The notes beneath the pieces are model-generated. The model ran no database searches and had not been told where the DNA came from. It worked only from the letters and a program-made list of their open reading frames with translations. Below are positions 12,385 through 22,991 of a stretch of 64,000 bases of DNA, piece by piece (position 1 is the first letter of the stretch; every line of letters starts with the position of its first letter). The DNA comes from Anthonomus grandis grandis (taxonomy: Eukaryota; Arthropoda; Insecta; Coleoptera; Curculionidae). The stretch is from positions 372,001 to 436,000 of the forward strand of contig NC_065558.1 of the NCBI RefSeq assembly GCF_022605725.1, written 5' to 3'. The position numbers and the translations under genes are program-made.

Positions 12385-12871
12385 TCGGGAATTATTATTA
12401 TGATGATGTAAATACGTTAATTATTCTTCTAGTTTTTGTACTACGTTATTTGTATTTTGTAGTATATATGGATTAGTAGGGTTTATTAAAATTTAGGGTT
12501 CTACTTACGTTTAATTTAAAATGTTCATTTATAGTGTCTAGTTTTTAAGTAGTTCTTCTTGTTTGAGGGTACCATTTGTGCCTTAATTTAGATTATATCA
12601 TTGTAAATCCCTTAATTTTAAATTTTCTATAATTTGTATACTTGCTTGCTTTGACTATTAGTATTCTCTTGAAATTATTTACAATTAAACGACAGTCAAC
12701 GCGGGTCAGGTTAGAGTTTATGACGTCAATGAAGGTGTGCTTCTGACATAAAAGAGTATTCCTTGAGTAAGTGTAGATAAATGTAATTACGTTACATTTT
12801 AAACCAGAATTATGTTGGAACAATATAACAAATGGAAGGATACTGTAGGATTTTCATTTTACCTTTGTCTA

Positions 12872-15570
12872 CGACTCCATTGCAAGTGCGGACTATTTTT
12901 TTTTTTACTTTGAAAGAACATCATAAGAAAACTAGGGGTTCATCGTTCTCCATCGTGTCTCAACTTTTTTTTTGTAACTATTAACAAATTACAATACCAA
13001 AAATCCTTAAAATAGTGCAACCACACTGGTACCAAGTATATATAACATTCACAGTGTGTAACTACTTTCCAGGAAGTACTAACTTCCTGGAACAAGGATC
13101 CCAAATTTTAATTCGTTCCAGACACTCAAATAAGGATCACAGAAGTTACTTCAACTACTTGGAAATAAGATATTTTTAGTCTATTCGAGGCAGACAAATA
13201 GTGACTCAATTTTTGCATTTAATAGTTAATAATAGGGCCTTTTTTTAGCACAATGTTAATAAAAAACTGAACGTCAAATAGAAAAAACAATTAATAAAAG
13301 GTTTGTATTTAAGAATAGGTTTCTTAGTGATGTGAGACCTCTTACCACATAAAAGCCTTTTTTAGTAACAATTTTAAAATAAAAAATTGAAAATTAAATA
13401 ATATAAAATATTAATAGATTATAATTTTGTATTACATAAAAAATTGTACTAAACTCCTTGTCGTGGCCAGCGGTTTTTTTATATCTGACAAAAATGTCCG
13501 TAACTGAACCATTTTTTATATTAAAAAGATGTGCTATAGAATAATAGTAATAGGGTCACTTTTTAAAACACCTAAAGGTGCTGTTTATTTAATTGCTTTT
13601 CTGTTTTCACTGCATTAATTAGCAGAAAAAATACGTGAATTTTGTTATTATAATTATTCGCCTATCTATACATTAGAATTATTAGTATATTATTGAACCT
13701 ACTTGTACAGGAATTAAATGAATTTTCAAATGTGATGTGACAAAGTGCCTTTTTTGTAAGCGAGTTCTTAGCTAATTGGCAAGATTTTGAACCTTTCTTC
13801 TTTAATAATTTACGTAATACAACATAAGACCGGAAAAATGGGCCTTTCGACGCAAGGGCAACATGACCCGAACAAAAATTGAAATTCTTCACTGAAAACC
13901 CTTAAACCGCGGCACTCCTTATGCTTCAACAACACCCCCCGCAGATCTTACCTTTAATCGTGAAAAAACCACAATGAAATCCTAACCAACACGACCGCAA
14001 TCACCCACAAATAAAAAAAAAAGAAAAAAGAAGAACAGCAGAAATTTTCCCCCGGATCAGAATTTCCACCCTGTTAAACCGTCATTGACTGATAAAACAC
14101 TAAAAAAGTTTCACAGTTGAGTTTTTTTCCGGGTAAGTTTTTGTCATGCCGTGAACTTCCCGTCGAGTTTATCGTCGACTGGACCAGTATCAATATGAGA
14201 CCATCCACCGTCCATTGATAGAGACGTGGAGAAGCGACGCGTCGGGACGCATGACGTTCAAATACCGACGGAATACTGCATCAGCAGGGACCGCCGGGAC
14301 GCCAGCAGAGAATCCTGCTACGGTGGCGCCCCCTTGTCGTCATCATCATCATCATCGTAAAGTCCTGCGACTTTCATCTTTCGGGATAATTTAGGGAGTC
14401 CGACATTGTCGCGCGATTTTATTGAAATGTTCCCAATTAAGGTTGAACGGTTTTACGGAATTTATAAATTGTCTCTCTCTCTCTCTCACTTTGAGTGATG
14501 AAAGCGATTCGGTTGTTTTTTTTTTTGGAGGGTTATTGATTTGTTATCCTTGTTTTTTTGCGAATGAGTGGTAATAAGGCCTGAATGTTTCGGTTCATAT
14601 ATGTCACTACATATGCATCAAAATTAACTGACTTAACACGTAAGGAATTGAAAATTCATTATTTTTGCTTCAATTTACAACTATTAGAAAAATGGACACA
14701 TCATTGGAATGCCTGATTTTTAATTTTTTAAGAATACGAGAAATTATTTCAGGCTTTTGACGATATTTTTTATTTTAACTTGCTATAATTTAATAAATGC
14801 GGAATATGTCAACTAACAGTAAACGTATTATTACAAGCAGTTAAGCTTTTGGGGTCGTTATTTACGGTTTCAAGCCTATACATTGTTTAAGCATAGTTTT
14901 ACAGGAATTTGAAAAAAATATAATTTTATTACAGGTGTAGTGAAACGATGCCTAATAATTTATTTTTCATATATTCCAGAGTTCAAATAATTTATAAAAT
15001 CTAAAAAAAAAAAAATTAAAAATTCTTGCAAAAATTAGTATCAATTTTCTCGGGTTTCCTAATATTTTTTTGGTCCTTTATTAGTTCTTGATTGAGATTT
15101 TCTAAACAATTAACCCACTTACTTCAAACATCCAAACTTTAGCCGAAATTACCAGAGCGAGATAATAAATTTATAATTTATATGCGAGCAAACTACCGCT
15201 TAGTTTTACCGTTTCCAATTCTACGACTTTTAAAAGTCCGTTTTCCGACCGGAGGTAACTTTTGAAAAATAAGTAGGCGAAGGGCCATTTAACCCAATAA
15301 CCTCGGATAGAAATACACCCTAAAAATAAAAAAATTGGCCCTTTGTGTCGCGAATCTCGCCCTAAATCAGCAAATTAAATATGCCCATAAAAAGGTCGAC
15401 TTCATTCAAAGGTCGTTCATCATTTTGTTAGCGGTCGAGGATCACGCGATGTTCGAGACAATCGAGACAAACGACTCAATTTTTCCACACCTACAGTTTC
15501 GATTTGGTCACAACATGCCACGCAAATTAAGATATTTCCAGACCAGAAATTAAGACCAAATGAATCGATA
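12872..15570. other. Intergenic, no gene recognised; CpG-richer island at 14.1-14.4 kb
   Basis: Mostly AT-rich. The stretch 14140-14410 is much richer in CG dinucleotides, with a short TCATCA repeat near 14340 and a CT repeat near 14470. It could be a promoter or untranslated exon of a gene I cannot see. The short frames at 13662-13892 and 15335-15659 have no recognisable products. Confidence 0.45.
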
Positions 15571-18039
15571 TAAGTAGAAAGGGCACATGTCAAAAAAACA
15601 CATTTTTGGGAAATCGATAAAAACTGTTTTTTCATCAAATTAAGTAAAATTATTAACATTTATTGTTATAATTGATTTGTAGTTTGAATGGCACGATTTG
15701 TCTCCTTATATATTTTTAAATTTAACAATTGATTTTAGCTCCTCCAGAAGACTTTGATAGAATTGACATGTGCCCTTTTTGCAAATAATGCTATTTAGTA
15801 AATTTGAAAAATATTTATTTTTTTTAATACAAGTTTAGTTATGTAAAGTACAAGTCAAAAATAAACAGCTAATTTCAATAGAAGAGTACAATGTTTTGGA
15901 AAAACTAATCTTCGGTTCACTCATTGATTTTAGGCCACTGAAGAAAAGCATCAAAATATGGTTTGTGTTCTTCTGTAACAAAAGCAGTGCATTTCCTTAT
16001 ATGCTCCATTTTGTTAGCCTTAATAGGAACTTTTTCTAAGGGATTCGCAAGGCTCGTTGGCAAAGTTGGGCAGGCCATTCCAGGTTGTGATAAATTAAAT
16101 GTATGTGACACCAAACCGTCAGTAAAAAGATAGGCTTGAACAGTGCCTATTTGTTGGGATGTATATTTAAAACATGAAAAGGTGCTTATTTGAAAGTTGA
16201 CCTTTTCGTTACGAGGAAAATGTTTTGTTTCATCAGAGACACAGGTTTCTTTATAAAATTTTTCCCATCAGGTTTTAAAATCTAATACGTCACTTGTTGC
16301 AACCTCTTTTACTGAAAATTTTGTATTATTTTTTGTACTGGTAATAATAATCGTGGAGATCTCGTGAATGGTGCATATTCTATCATGTTTCCGTAAATTT
16401 TTTTTCACCAATGCGAAGTCCCTGTCACACGGGAGAAATGAATGCTCCCTAACTGGGAAAAAGTGCCAAATCATGCTAAATTTACCATAATCTATGAGAG
16501 CCAAAAGCATCCTGACCATAGTATGATTCTTGTTTTGGCCCCAGCAGTTCAAGATGAAGCTCCGATTGATTTTCCTTGAATTCATTAAGATATTCGAGAA
16601 TAAAATTACACATTTCGTCAGCTGTTTTCTTTGCCTGTCCCTCGTGGTAAACGTACATCCTGGATTTATTTGTCTTAAGATTGTGAATACAAAATACGGA
16701 CACAGTAAGCTGCTGGTAGTAAAATACCTCACCCACAGGCGTTGTGGGTAACAGGACATTTTGCATAAAATCGAAGACCAATGACAGAACTTGGTCTTTA
16801 TTTTCCTTTTCTTCAATATCTTTGGTTATTTTTGAATAACATTTTTTAGCCCTTCGTTTGTGAACTATCAATTCTGCGACGGCAGTACGCTTGGCCGTGT
16901 CATTCAAATTTTGGTCTTTTATTTTGTTATTTAGTAATTCACAAGTCGAACAAACATCAACTTGTGGTCTTCCGAAAGAGAGATTAAAATTTTTACGGAA
17001 AAAGCATCTATAAAATGAAAAGCTTACCTTTTGGTTTGGATGCTTCTCTAGGTAAAGCTGATGCATTTTAGTCAAATTTAGCTGGCTATTCAAATAACGT
17101 TTTTCACGTCTTGAATAGTGGCCGATTTTTGTAGGAAATGATTGTATGTGTTGTTTTACACAATTCCGAATTTCTTCTGAGAAAGTATTAGCACTTGTCA
17201 TTTTTCCGCGTAAGTCATGCGGTGACTTGCCTTGTGATAAGGTGTTAATTTTCCTGATGCCTTTGTACGTGATAGCATATAAATTCAAAAATGCTTTAAC
17301 ACAAATCTCTACTTTGGAACTTCCTTTAAATGAGTAGTACTTAAAACTTTTTGATTTGGGTTTATTTTTGTCACCTGGTCGAGGACGCCGCTGCTTTACT
17401 TCCATCATATCCACAAAACCCTGTAGAAAAATATCTTATTCGTTTTTAGAGTTTAAAGTATAAAATCGTTAAAAAATCACCAATCTATCTGCATCAGAGA
17501 ACTTTTCAGAGCATTTCATTCTACAACTAAATAATGAAATTAATCGATGTGCCAAAAATACTATAAAAAAACCTACCTGCAAAGGACTCTTCTAACTAAA
17601 CGTCTCTTCCTTTACTGTTTTTATAAGACTTTCCTTCTAATCTTGCCTTTTTCTGTATGTTGCGAGCATACTTAGAAGGCTCTGCTTTTCGTCTTTTCAT
17701 AGGTGTTAATTCAGAATTGTCATCCATGTCAAATAAAACTAAAACCACGTGCAACTGGTTCGTCCCCGAACTGAAGTCGAATTTTTGCTGATGACGTAAA
17801 ACGCACAACAAACACATGTTGACCCCACCATTTGAAACACTAACATTTCGCATAAACGGCACATGTCACTGACGTGTGCCTTTTATGCATAACGCTAGCA
17901 TTATTACCCGACATTTCTAAGACATCGGGGATGCGGACTTGTGCCCCTTATGCATAATATGTTGCGTCTACCATAGGAGAATACATTTTTGGGTATAATG
18001 GCAATTTGCCAAAATATTGACTTGTGCCCTTTCTGCTTA
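15571..18039. mobile_element. TIR transposon of an uncharacterised family, copy 1
   Basis: The left end AGTAGAAAGGGCACATGTCA at 15573 is matched inverted by the right end at ~18016-18037, with two mismatches. TA lies immediately outside both ends (15571-15572 and 18038-18039). The motif GGGCACAWGTCA recurs inside in both orientations at 15764-15775, 17858-17868, 17870-17880 and 17936-17947. These are probably subterminal transposase-binding sites. The only protein-coding relic inside is the minus-strand transposase-like pseudogene. The TA flank is suggestive only, since TA is frequent in this AT-rich DNA. Confidence 0.7.
15917..17727 (-). pseudogene. Uncharacterised transposase-like protein, broken copy
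   Basis: The reading starts at MDDNSELTPMKRRKAEPSKY (17727), has a basic N-terminus, and is followed by a likely intron (about 17598 to 17425). The main body (to 16482) includes a HIQSFP/HYSRREKRYL region, a CxxC pair (VCSTC) and LVFDFMQNVLLPTTP with a candidate first catalytic Asp. A few bases are missing near 16550. This shifts the frame and removes the Asp expected before CWGQNKNH, a conserved motif in the sister copy. The frame continues through HSFLPCDRDFA, meets one stop near 16268, and ends at 15917. I know this as a widespread insect protein family annotated only as uncharacterised. Its RNase H-like transposase nature is my inference from layout and TIRs. Confidence 0.65.
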
Positions 18040-18462
18040 CACCGGTTCAAATGCTTTTTTTGTCGCTTAAAAGGAACGTTTAAGTAAAAACTTGATTGAT
18101 GACGTCTTTATTCATAGGTGGATGACAATTGTCCAATGTCATCATCACAATAGTAAAACTATTTATAAATAATAGTGATATAGATCTATGATGTAGATCT
18201 GTTTAAGGGAGATACGTTTAGGGTTTTGGTTTTTTAACCATTCTCCGTCTTTTTTCCTTCTGCAAAAGGGTTACAGAACCTCTTTTGCTCATGTCATTAG
18301 CAGCTGACAGATGCGTTTTTCCCCAATTTTAGCGTACCCTTAAAAATTCAAAACTATTGCAGTGAGTCATAAAAGCTCACTTATACATTCACAATTACAC
18401 TATAACTTGATACAAGACCATTAAAAACTCACTGTTGAGTCAGGAAATATTTCACATATATT

Positions 18463-19550
18463 CGTTAAACCGATTCGAAATATGCCCGGCGCGTTCGCCA
18501 ATTTATAACAATTATTTCAATCGTCACCGTCACCGTAGGTACGTTTAAGTTTCTATGATATGAATATTTGAAATCTTAAGAAAATAAAATATTGAAAATT
18601 GTTTCAAATGTCTAGAGTAAAACTATACGTTTTTCAAATGCCTGTAAGTCCTAAAACATTATTGCCAAAGTATATACAAGGTGTTCCTTTAAAACGTTCT
18701 AATATTTAAGGGGTTGATTTCTGGACCCATTTTAAGAAAAAAAGTTTCTATGATCATATTATGTCCTAAACGTCTTAACTTTTGAGATACAGGGTGTTAA
18801 AGTTTAATTATTTAACTTTTTATATTTCTTGTAATAAATCTGATACTTTAATTTGCTTGCAATCGACGAACAAACATTTTCACACCACATCAGATTTTTA
18901 AGGAAGAAAATTTTTTTTTATTTTTTTACGAAAACCATGCGTTGGACAAAAAAAATGAAGAAATTAAATTTGCTAAAAAGTAATTGAGGCATTTAAAAGT
19001 AATTTTTATTTTAAGAAAAAGCAGTGGCGTAGTATTTTTTTCACTAAAAATATTCAATAGAGGACCTGTAGAGACGCCACTGGCAAAGAAAATATATTTT
19101 TTGGCACATCAAAAATTGCGTCTTGACGCATAGAATACATGTACCAAATTTCATAATAATGTCTAAAATATTGTTTAAGTTATTATTAAAAAACTGATTT
19201 TTTTTGAAAATTTTAACACCCTGTATCTCAAAAGTTAAGACGTTTAGGACATATGTTCATAGGAACTTTTTTTCTTAAAATGGATCCAGAAATCACCCCC
19301 TTAAATATTAACACGTCTTTAAGAAACACCTTGTATATTCCTTACACCGATTCGAAATATGCCCGGCGCGTTCGCCAATTTATAACAAATATTTCAAACG
19401 TCACCGTAGGTACGTTTAAGTTTCTATGATATGAATAATTATTATTTTGAAATCTTAAATATTGAAAATTGTTTCAAATCCCTGAAATAAAACTATACGT
19501 TTTTCAAATGCCTGTAAGTCGTAAAACATTATTGCCAAGGTATATATATG
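18463..19550. repeat. ~215-bp direct duplication flanking a MITE
   Basis: The segment at 18463-18676, with core CGATTCGAAATATGCCCGGC, is repeated at about 19338-19550 with a few changes. Removing the MITE between them leaves a simple tandem duplication. A diverged third copy of the core is at 24810-24870, about 5 kb away. Confidence 0.75.
18677..19333. mobile_element. MITE with ~125-bp inverted repeats, CAAGGTGTT ends
   Basis: CAAGGTGTTCCTTTAAAACG at 18677 is matched inverted by a sequence ending AAACACCTTG at 19333, with TA on both sides. The arms extend ~125 bp, through TACAGGGTGTTAAA and its inverse at about 18790 and 19215. No coding potential. It sits at the junction of the tandem duplication. 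Confidence 0.8.
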
Positions 19551-21088
19551 TATATCTGAGGAACATAACAAGAAAAACCACTTTAAATGACTAGAAAACG
19601 TAAATAATGGCCCTAAAATTCTAAAAATATGATTATTTCTTAAATTCCTCGAATACATACATAACAAATTAATGGAACATTTCTTCAATATATAGAAAAT
19701 TTAATCAAATGCCTGGAATAAAATGAAAATTATTTGAATAACTAGAAGTTTAAATAAAAATAATTTTCAATGCCTGAAAGTCATATAAAACGACTCTGAA
19801 ACCACGGAACTGATGAAAAATTATTAAAAATATCTGGAATATGTAAATAAAAATAAAACATGAAAAATTTGTTTAAATATTTTGACTGTATTGTATTGTT
19901 TCAGATGCCTGTAAGAAGTAAAACATTATTTCCAAGGTATATGTCTAAAAAAGACGAAAAGAAGAACACTTAAAATGCCTGGAAAACGTAAATTATGGCT
20001 CTAAAAGAAAAATAAATTTTCTATAGAGAAAATGTATTTAAATACCTGGAATAAAATAAACAAAATACTGCAAGTATAAAAAAACATAAAAAAAATGAAA
20101 AGTTTGTGAAATAAAATGAGAAACTAGAAAATTATTTCAAACCTCTAGAATATTATAAAAAAATCAATTGACTCAAAAAACACTTTTAAATTACTATTTA
20201 ATTAAAGAAATCCTTCAATTATATTTGAATAATAAATACCGGAGAAACAAAACCGCCAACATTATTTACGTTTCGCATAAAATTATTCATTAGAATTTAA
20301 TTCTAAATATGCGAATCTACATATATATATTTATATATATGCGGAAAATTCAATTTACCCTCATTGTACCAAATTAAATACGTTTCGAAAATCCAATTTT
20401 AAAATAAATAAAGATTAAACCTTTCAATGGCAACATGCGAGGCCCACCTCCGTCATTAAAATCACGGCATTCGCTTATTGATTTTATTACGTTAAAAGTG
20501 AATTATTATAAATAAGTATTTGCATATAGAATAATTTTTGCATCTGAGATGTATGAACATGAATGGACACTTTGAAGTAAAACTAATTTTTTATATATTT
20601 AAGGGACTTTTTTATTTTTTCCAGATAGTCTAGATTTTTTTTCTATATCTTCCAGAAATTAGGAATGAATTTCAATATTTGCCCAAGATTTACATTTTTT
20701 TTCTAATATTTCTTTGGAATTCACAGTAATTTTTATTGGCATCAACTTACAAGTATTGTAAATAAATAGATTTTTATGTCCTTGATATATTTTTTAACTT
20801 TACCTTTACCAACTGATGCCATCTCTATGTACTCCAAAGTAATTTTTCATAATGTCTAGTCTTTCCGAGTAATTTTTTAATTAGAAATAATTTTTCCAGT
20901 TAAAGTGTGATTTTTCATTTAATTGCAACAGGTGAAGCCCATATCTTTTATCCTTTTTTTTATTCAGCAAAAGTAATTCTTGTCCATTTATTTATTAAAA
21001 ATACCTAAAGTAATCTTCCTCGAAAAAAATGAAAAAACCTGTTCTTTGTCTTTTGTCTCCATGCATGCTGCTTCAAACACGCTTATAT
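19551..21088. repeat. AT-rich degenerate repeats with the TGCCTGGAATAAAA motif
   Basis: No gene. The motif AATGCCTGGAATAAAAT and variants occur repeatedly (for example 19709, 19976 and 20044), separated by A/T-rich spacers. The same motif is abundant in the introns of both host genes. Confidence 0.6.
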
Positions 21089-22310
21089 AATATCACCGAT
21101 TTTTAAATCTGGGGACAGGAAACAACCTAATAATTATCGGCCAATTACGTCCACTAGTAGCCTCTTAAAATTAATTGAAAAGTGCATAAAGCTAAGTGAA
21201 TAGACTTAACGAGTTTCTCCAGAAAAACAAGGTAATTTCTAAGCATCAATATGGGTTTAAAGAAAACTTTAGCACTGAGGATGGCGTAATATCCTCGGAC
21301 ATATTCCTCGATTTAAGTAAAGCTTTCGACACTGTGACACATCGAATTCTACTCAATAAACCAAAGTGTAAAAGTTAATAACAGTATAGGTGAACCTTCG
21401 CCGGTTGAGTTCGGTGTGCCACAGGGTACAGTCTTGGGACCAATTTTGTTTCTTCTATATGTAAATGATTTTCTCGATTTATTGACGGATGAAGTGGGAA
21501 AAGTGAGCTGCTTTGCTGATGATACGGCCATTCTAGTGAAAGGGAGCAACTGGGAGGAAATTAAGAATAAAGCAGAAAATGTCATAAAAAAAATTAAAAC
21601 CTGGTTTGATCTGAATTATTTAACGATAAATGCAAACAAATCTAACCTAATTTGTTTCTCAGTAACTAAATATAAATCTGCATTTCTAGATAGCCTTACT
21701 ATTCGCGATCATAACTGCTCAGATCATTTTCAGTGTGGATGTGACTTAAAAATGAAAGACACAACAGAAATAAAATATCTCGGAATAGTTATGGACTCAA
21801 ATCTGAATTGGTCGGCGCATATAGAATATGTCAGCCAAAATCAGAAAGCTCATTTATAAATTCTACCAACTAAAGCAGTTTATGGACTATCATTTACTAA
21901 GGTTAGTTTATTCACCTCTCGTAGAAACTATATTGAATTATTGCATTGCTCTATGGGGAGCAACAAATAAAACAATTGTAGAACAGAAATATATATTAAC
22001 AATTATTTTAAAAAACCCTAAACTGTACTCATCTGTGCTGTGAAGCTAATGTATTAGAATTAAATCAATTATATGTTAAAGCAGTAATTAGATACATATA
22101 ATAGAGACAAATCATTTATAAGTCTTCCAACTCATAAACTGTAAAAAAGAAGCAGTAACACAAAATGTCAAAAAAGTCTTTTCTATATAGTGCCAAAAAT
22201 ATACAACATGCTTCCATTTGATATAAAAAATAAAAACTTTAATAAAATGAAAAGCAAAATTAATACATAGTTATTTGTAAATAATTTAGATGTAAGCAGC
22301 TAATTTAAAA
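21089..22310 (+). pseudogene. 5'-truncated LINE reverse transcriptase relic
   Basis: Starts with PIFKSGDRKQPNNYRPIT at about 21090, the opening of the LINE fingers domain. It continues with HQYGFKENFST and FLDLSKAFDTV near 21300, VPQGTVLGPILFLLYVNDF near 21415, and the catalytic CFADDTAIL near 21510. The thumb follows (KYLGIVMDSNLNW). Frame changes near 21370 and 21845 and several stops mark it as dead. A C-terminal tail can be followed to about 22300. The AP endonuclease is absent, so it is 5'-truncated. It resembles jockey/CR1-type elements, but I cannot fix the clade. Confidence 0.8.
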
Positions 22311-22749
22311 CACCCAGTTTATACCACCAAAATGTTAAGTCAGCAGTATGGCCGAGCTAAGGTCAAATGCCGCCGTAAGAAAAAGCTGCTGCAACTGTAA
22401 AAATAAGTATGAGAGGTTCTTCGGTCGCGTTCATATAAAAATTACGTCATTTGTAAAGTAGTCGGCTTAATAAATTGGATTTTTGGGAATAGTGACTTTT
22501 ATTTGGGGTGTAAATACCAAATAACTCTTCTAGTGCTTACATAGATTGGTTTACTAAATGACTTTGTTCGTGCTTACTTGCTACTCTATTTTCTAGTATA
22601 CCTTATTCCTTTCATCATTTGCATATTTAAGTTCTTAGTGTTATATTATATTTTCCATTACTTATAATTAGTTCTTTTTTAGTATTTCATTAAATCATGT
22701 GTACACACAAATTTTAATTCATTGTGCACTCAATAAGATTTTTATTATA

Positions 22750-22985
22750 TCGTCAGCCTACTGCCAAAACCTGATAAGTAACATTTTGTTAGTTTTGTGC
22801 ACTTACCTGTTTTAGCTGTATAGTTTTGAGCAAAATGAAAAATTGCCAATTATTACCTTTCTATTATCCAACACTTATATGGTTTATGTAGTAAATTTAT
22901 ATACAAATTTTGGTTATGAAAATGTACTAAACGCAAAAATTGTAAAAATGTATGTACTTATCTTGTTTTGGCAGTAAACCGACGA
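22750..22985. mobile_element. ~236-bp MITE sharing TIR type with the 59.4-kb transposon
   Basis: TCGTCAGCCTACTGCCAAAA at 22750 is matched inverted by TTTTGGCAGTAAACCGACGA ending at 22985. TA lies on both sides. The first ~21 bases of these TIRs fit the pattern TCGTCRGYYYA-TGCCAAAAC, seen at both ends of the element at 59433-62635. No coding sequence. It is most simply read as a non-autonomous derivative mobilised by that family. Confidence 0.65.
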
Positions 22986-22991
22986 TATGTA

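Larger units (their letters stand above)
11581..12871. mobile_element. Probable DNA element with ~30-bp TIRs, interrupted by a nested insertion
   Basis: TAGATGAAAGGTAACATGAA at 11581, continuing AATCCTACAG, is matched inverted at about 12843-12871 with three or so differences. Only the two ends of the element are visible. Its middle holds the foldback insertion at 11754-12384. No transposase remains, so it would be non-autonomous. The exact ends and target duplication are not determined. Confidence 0.5.
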
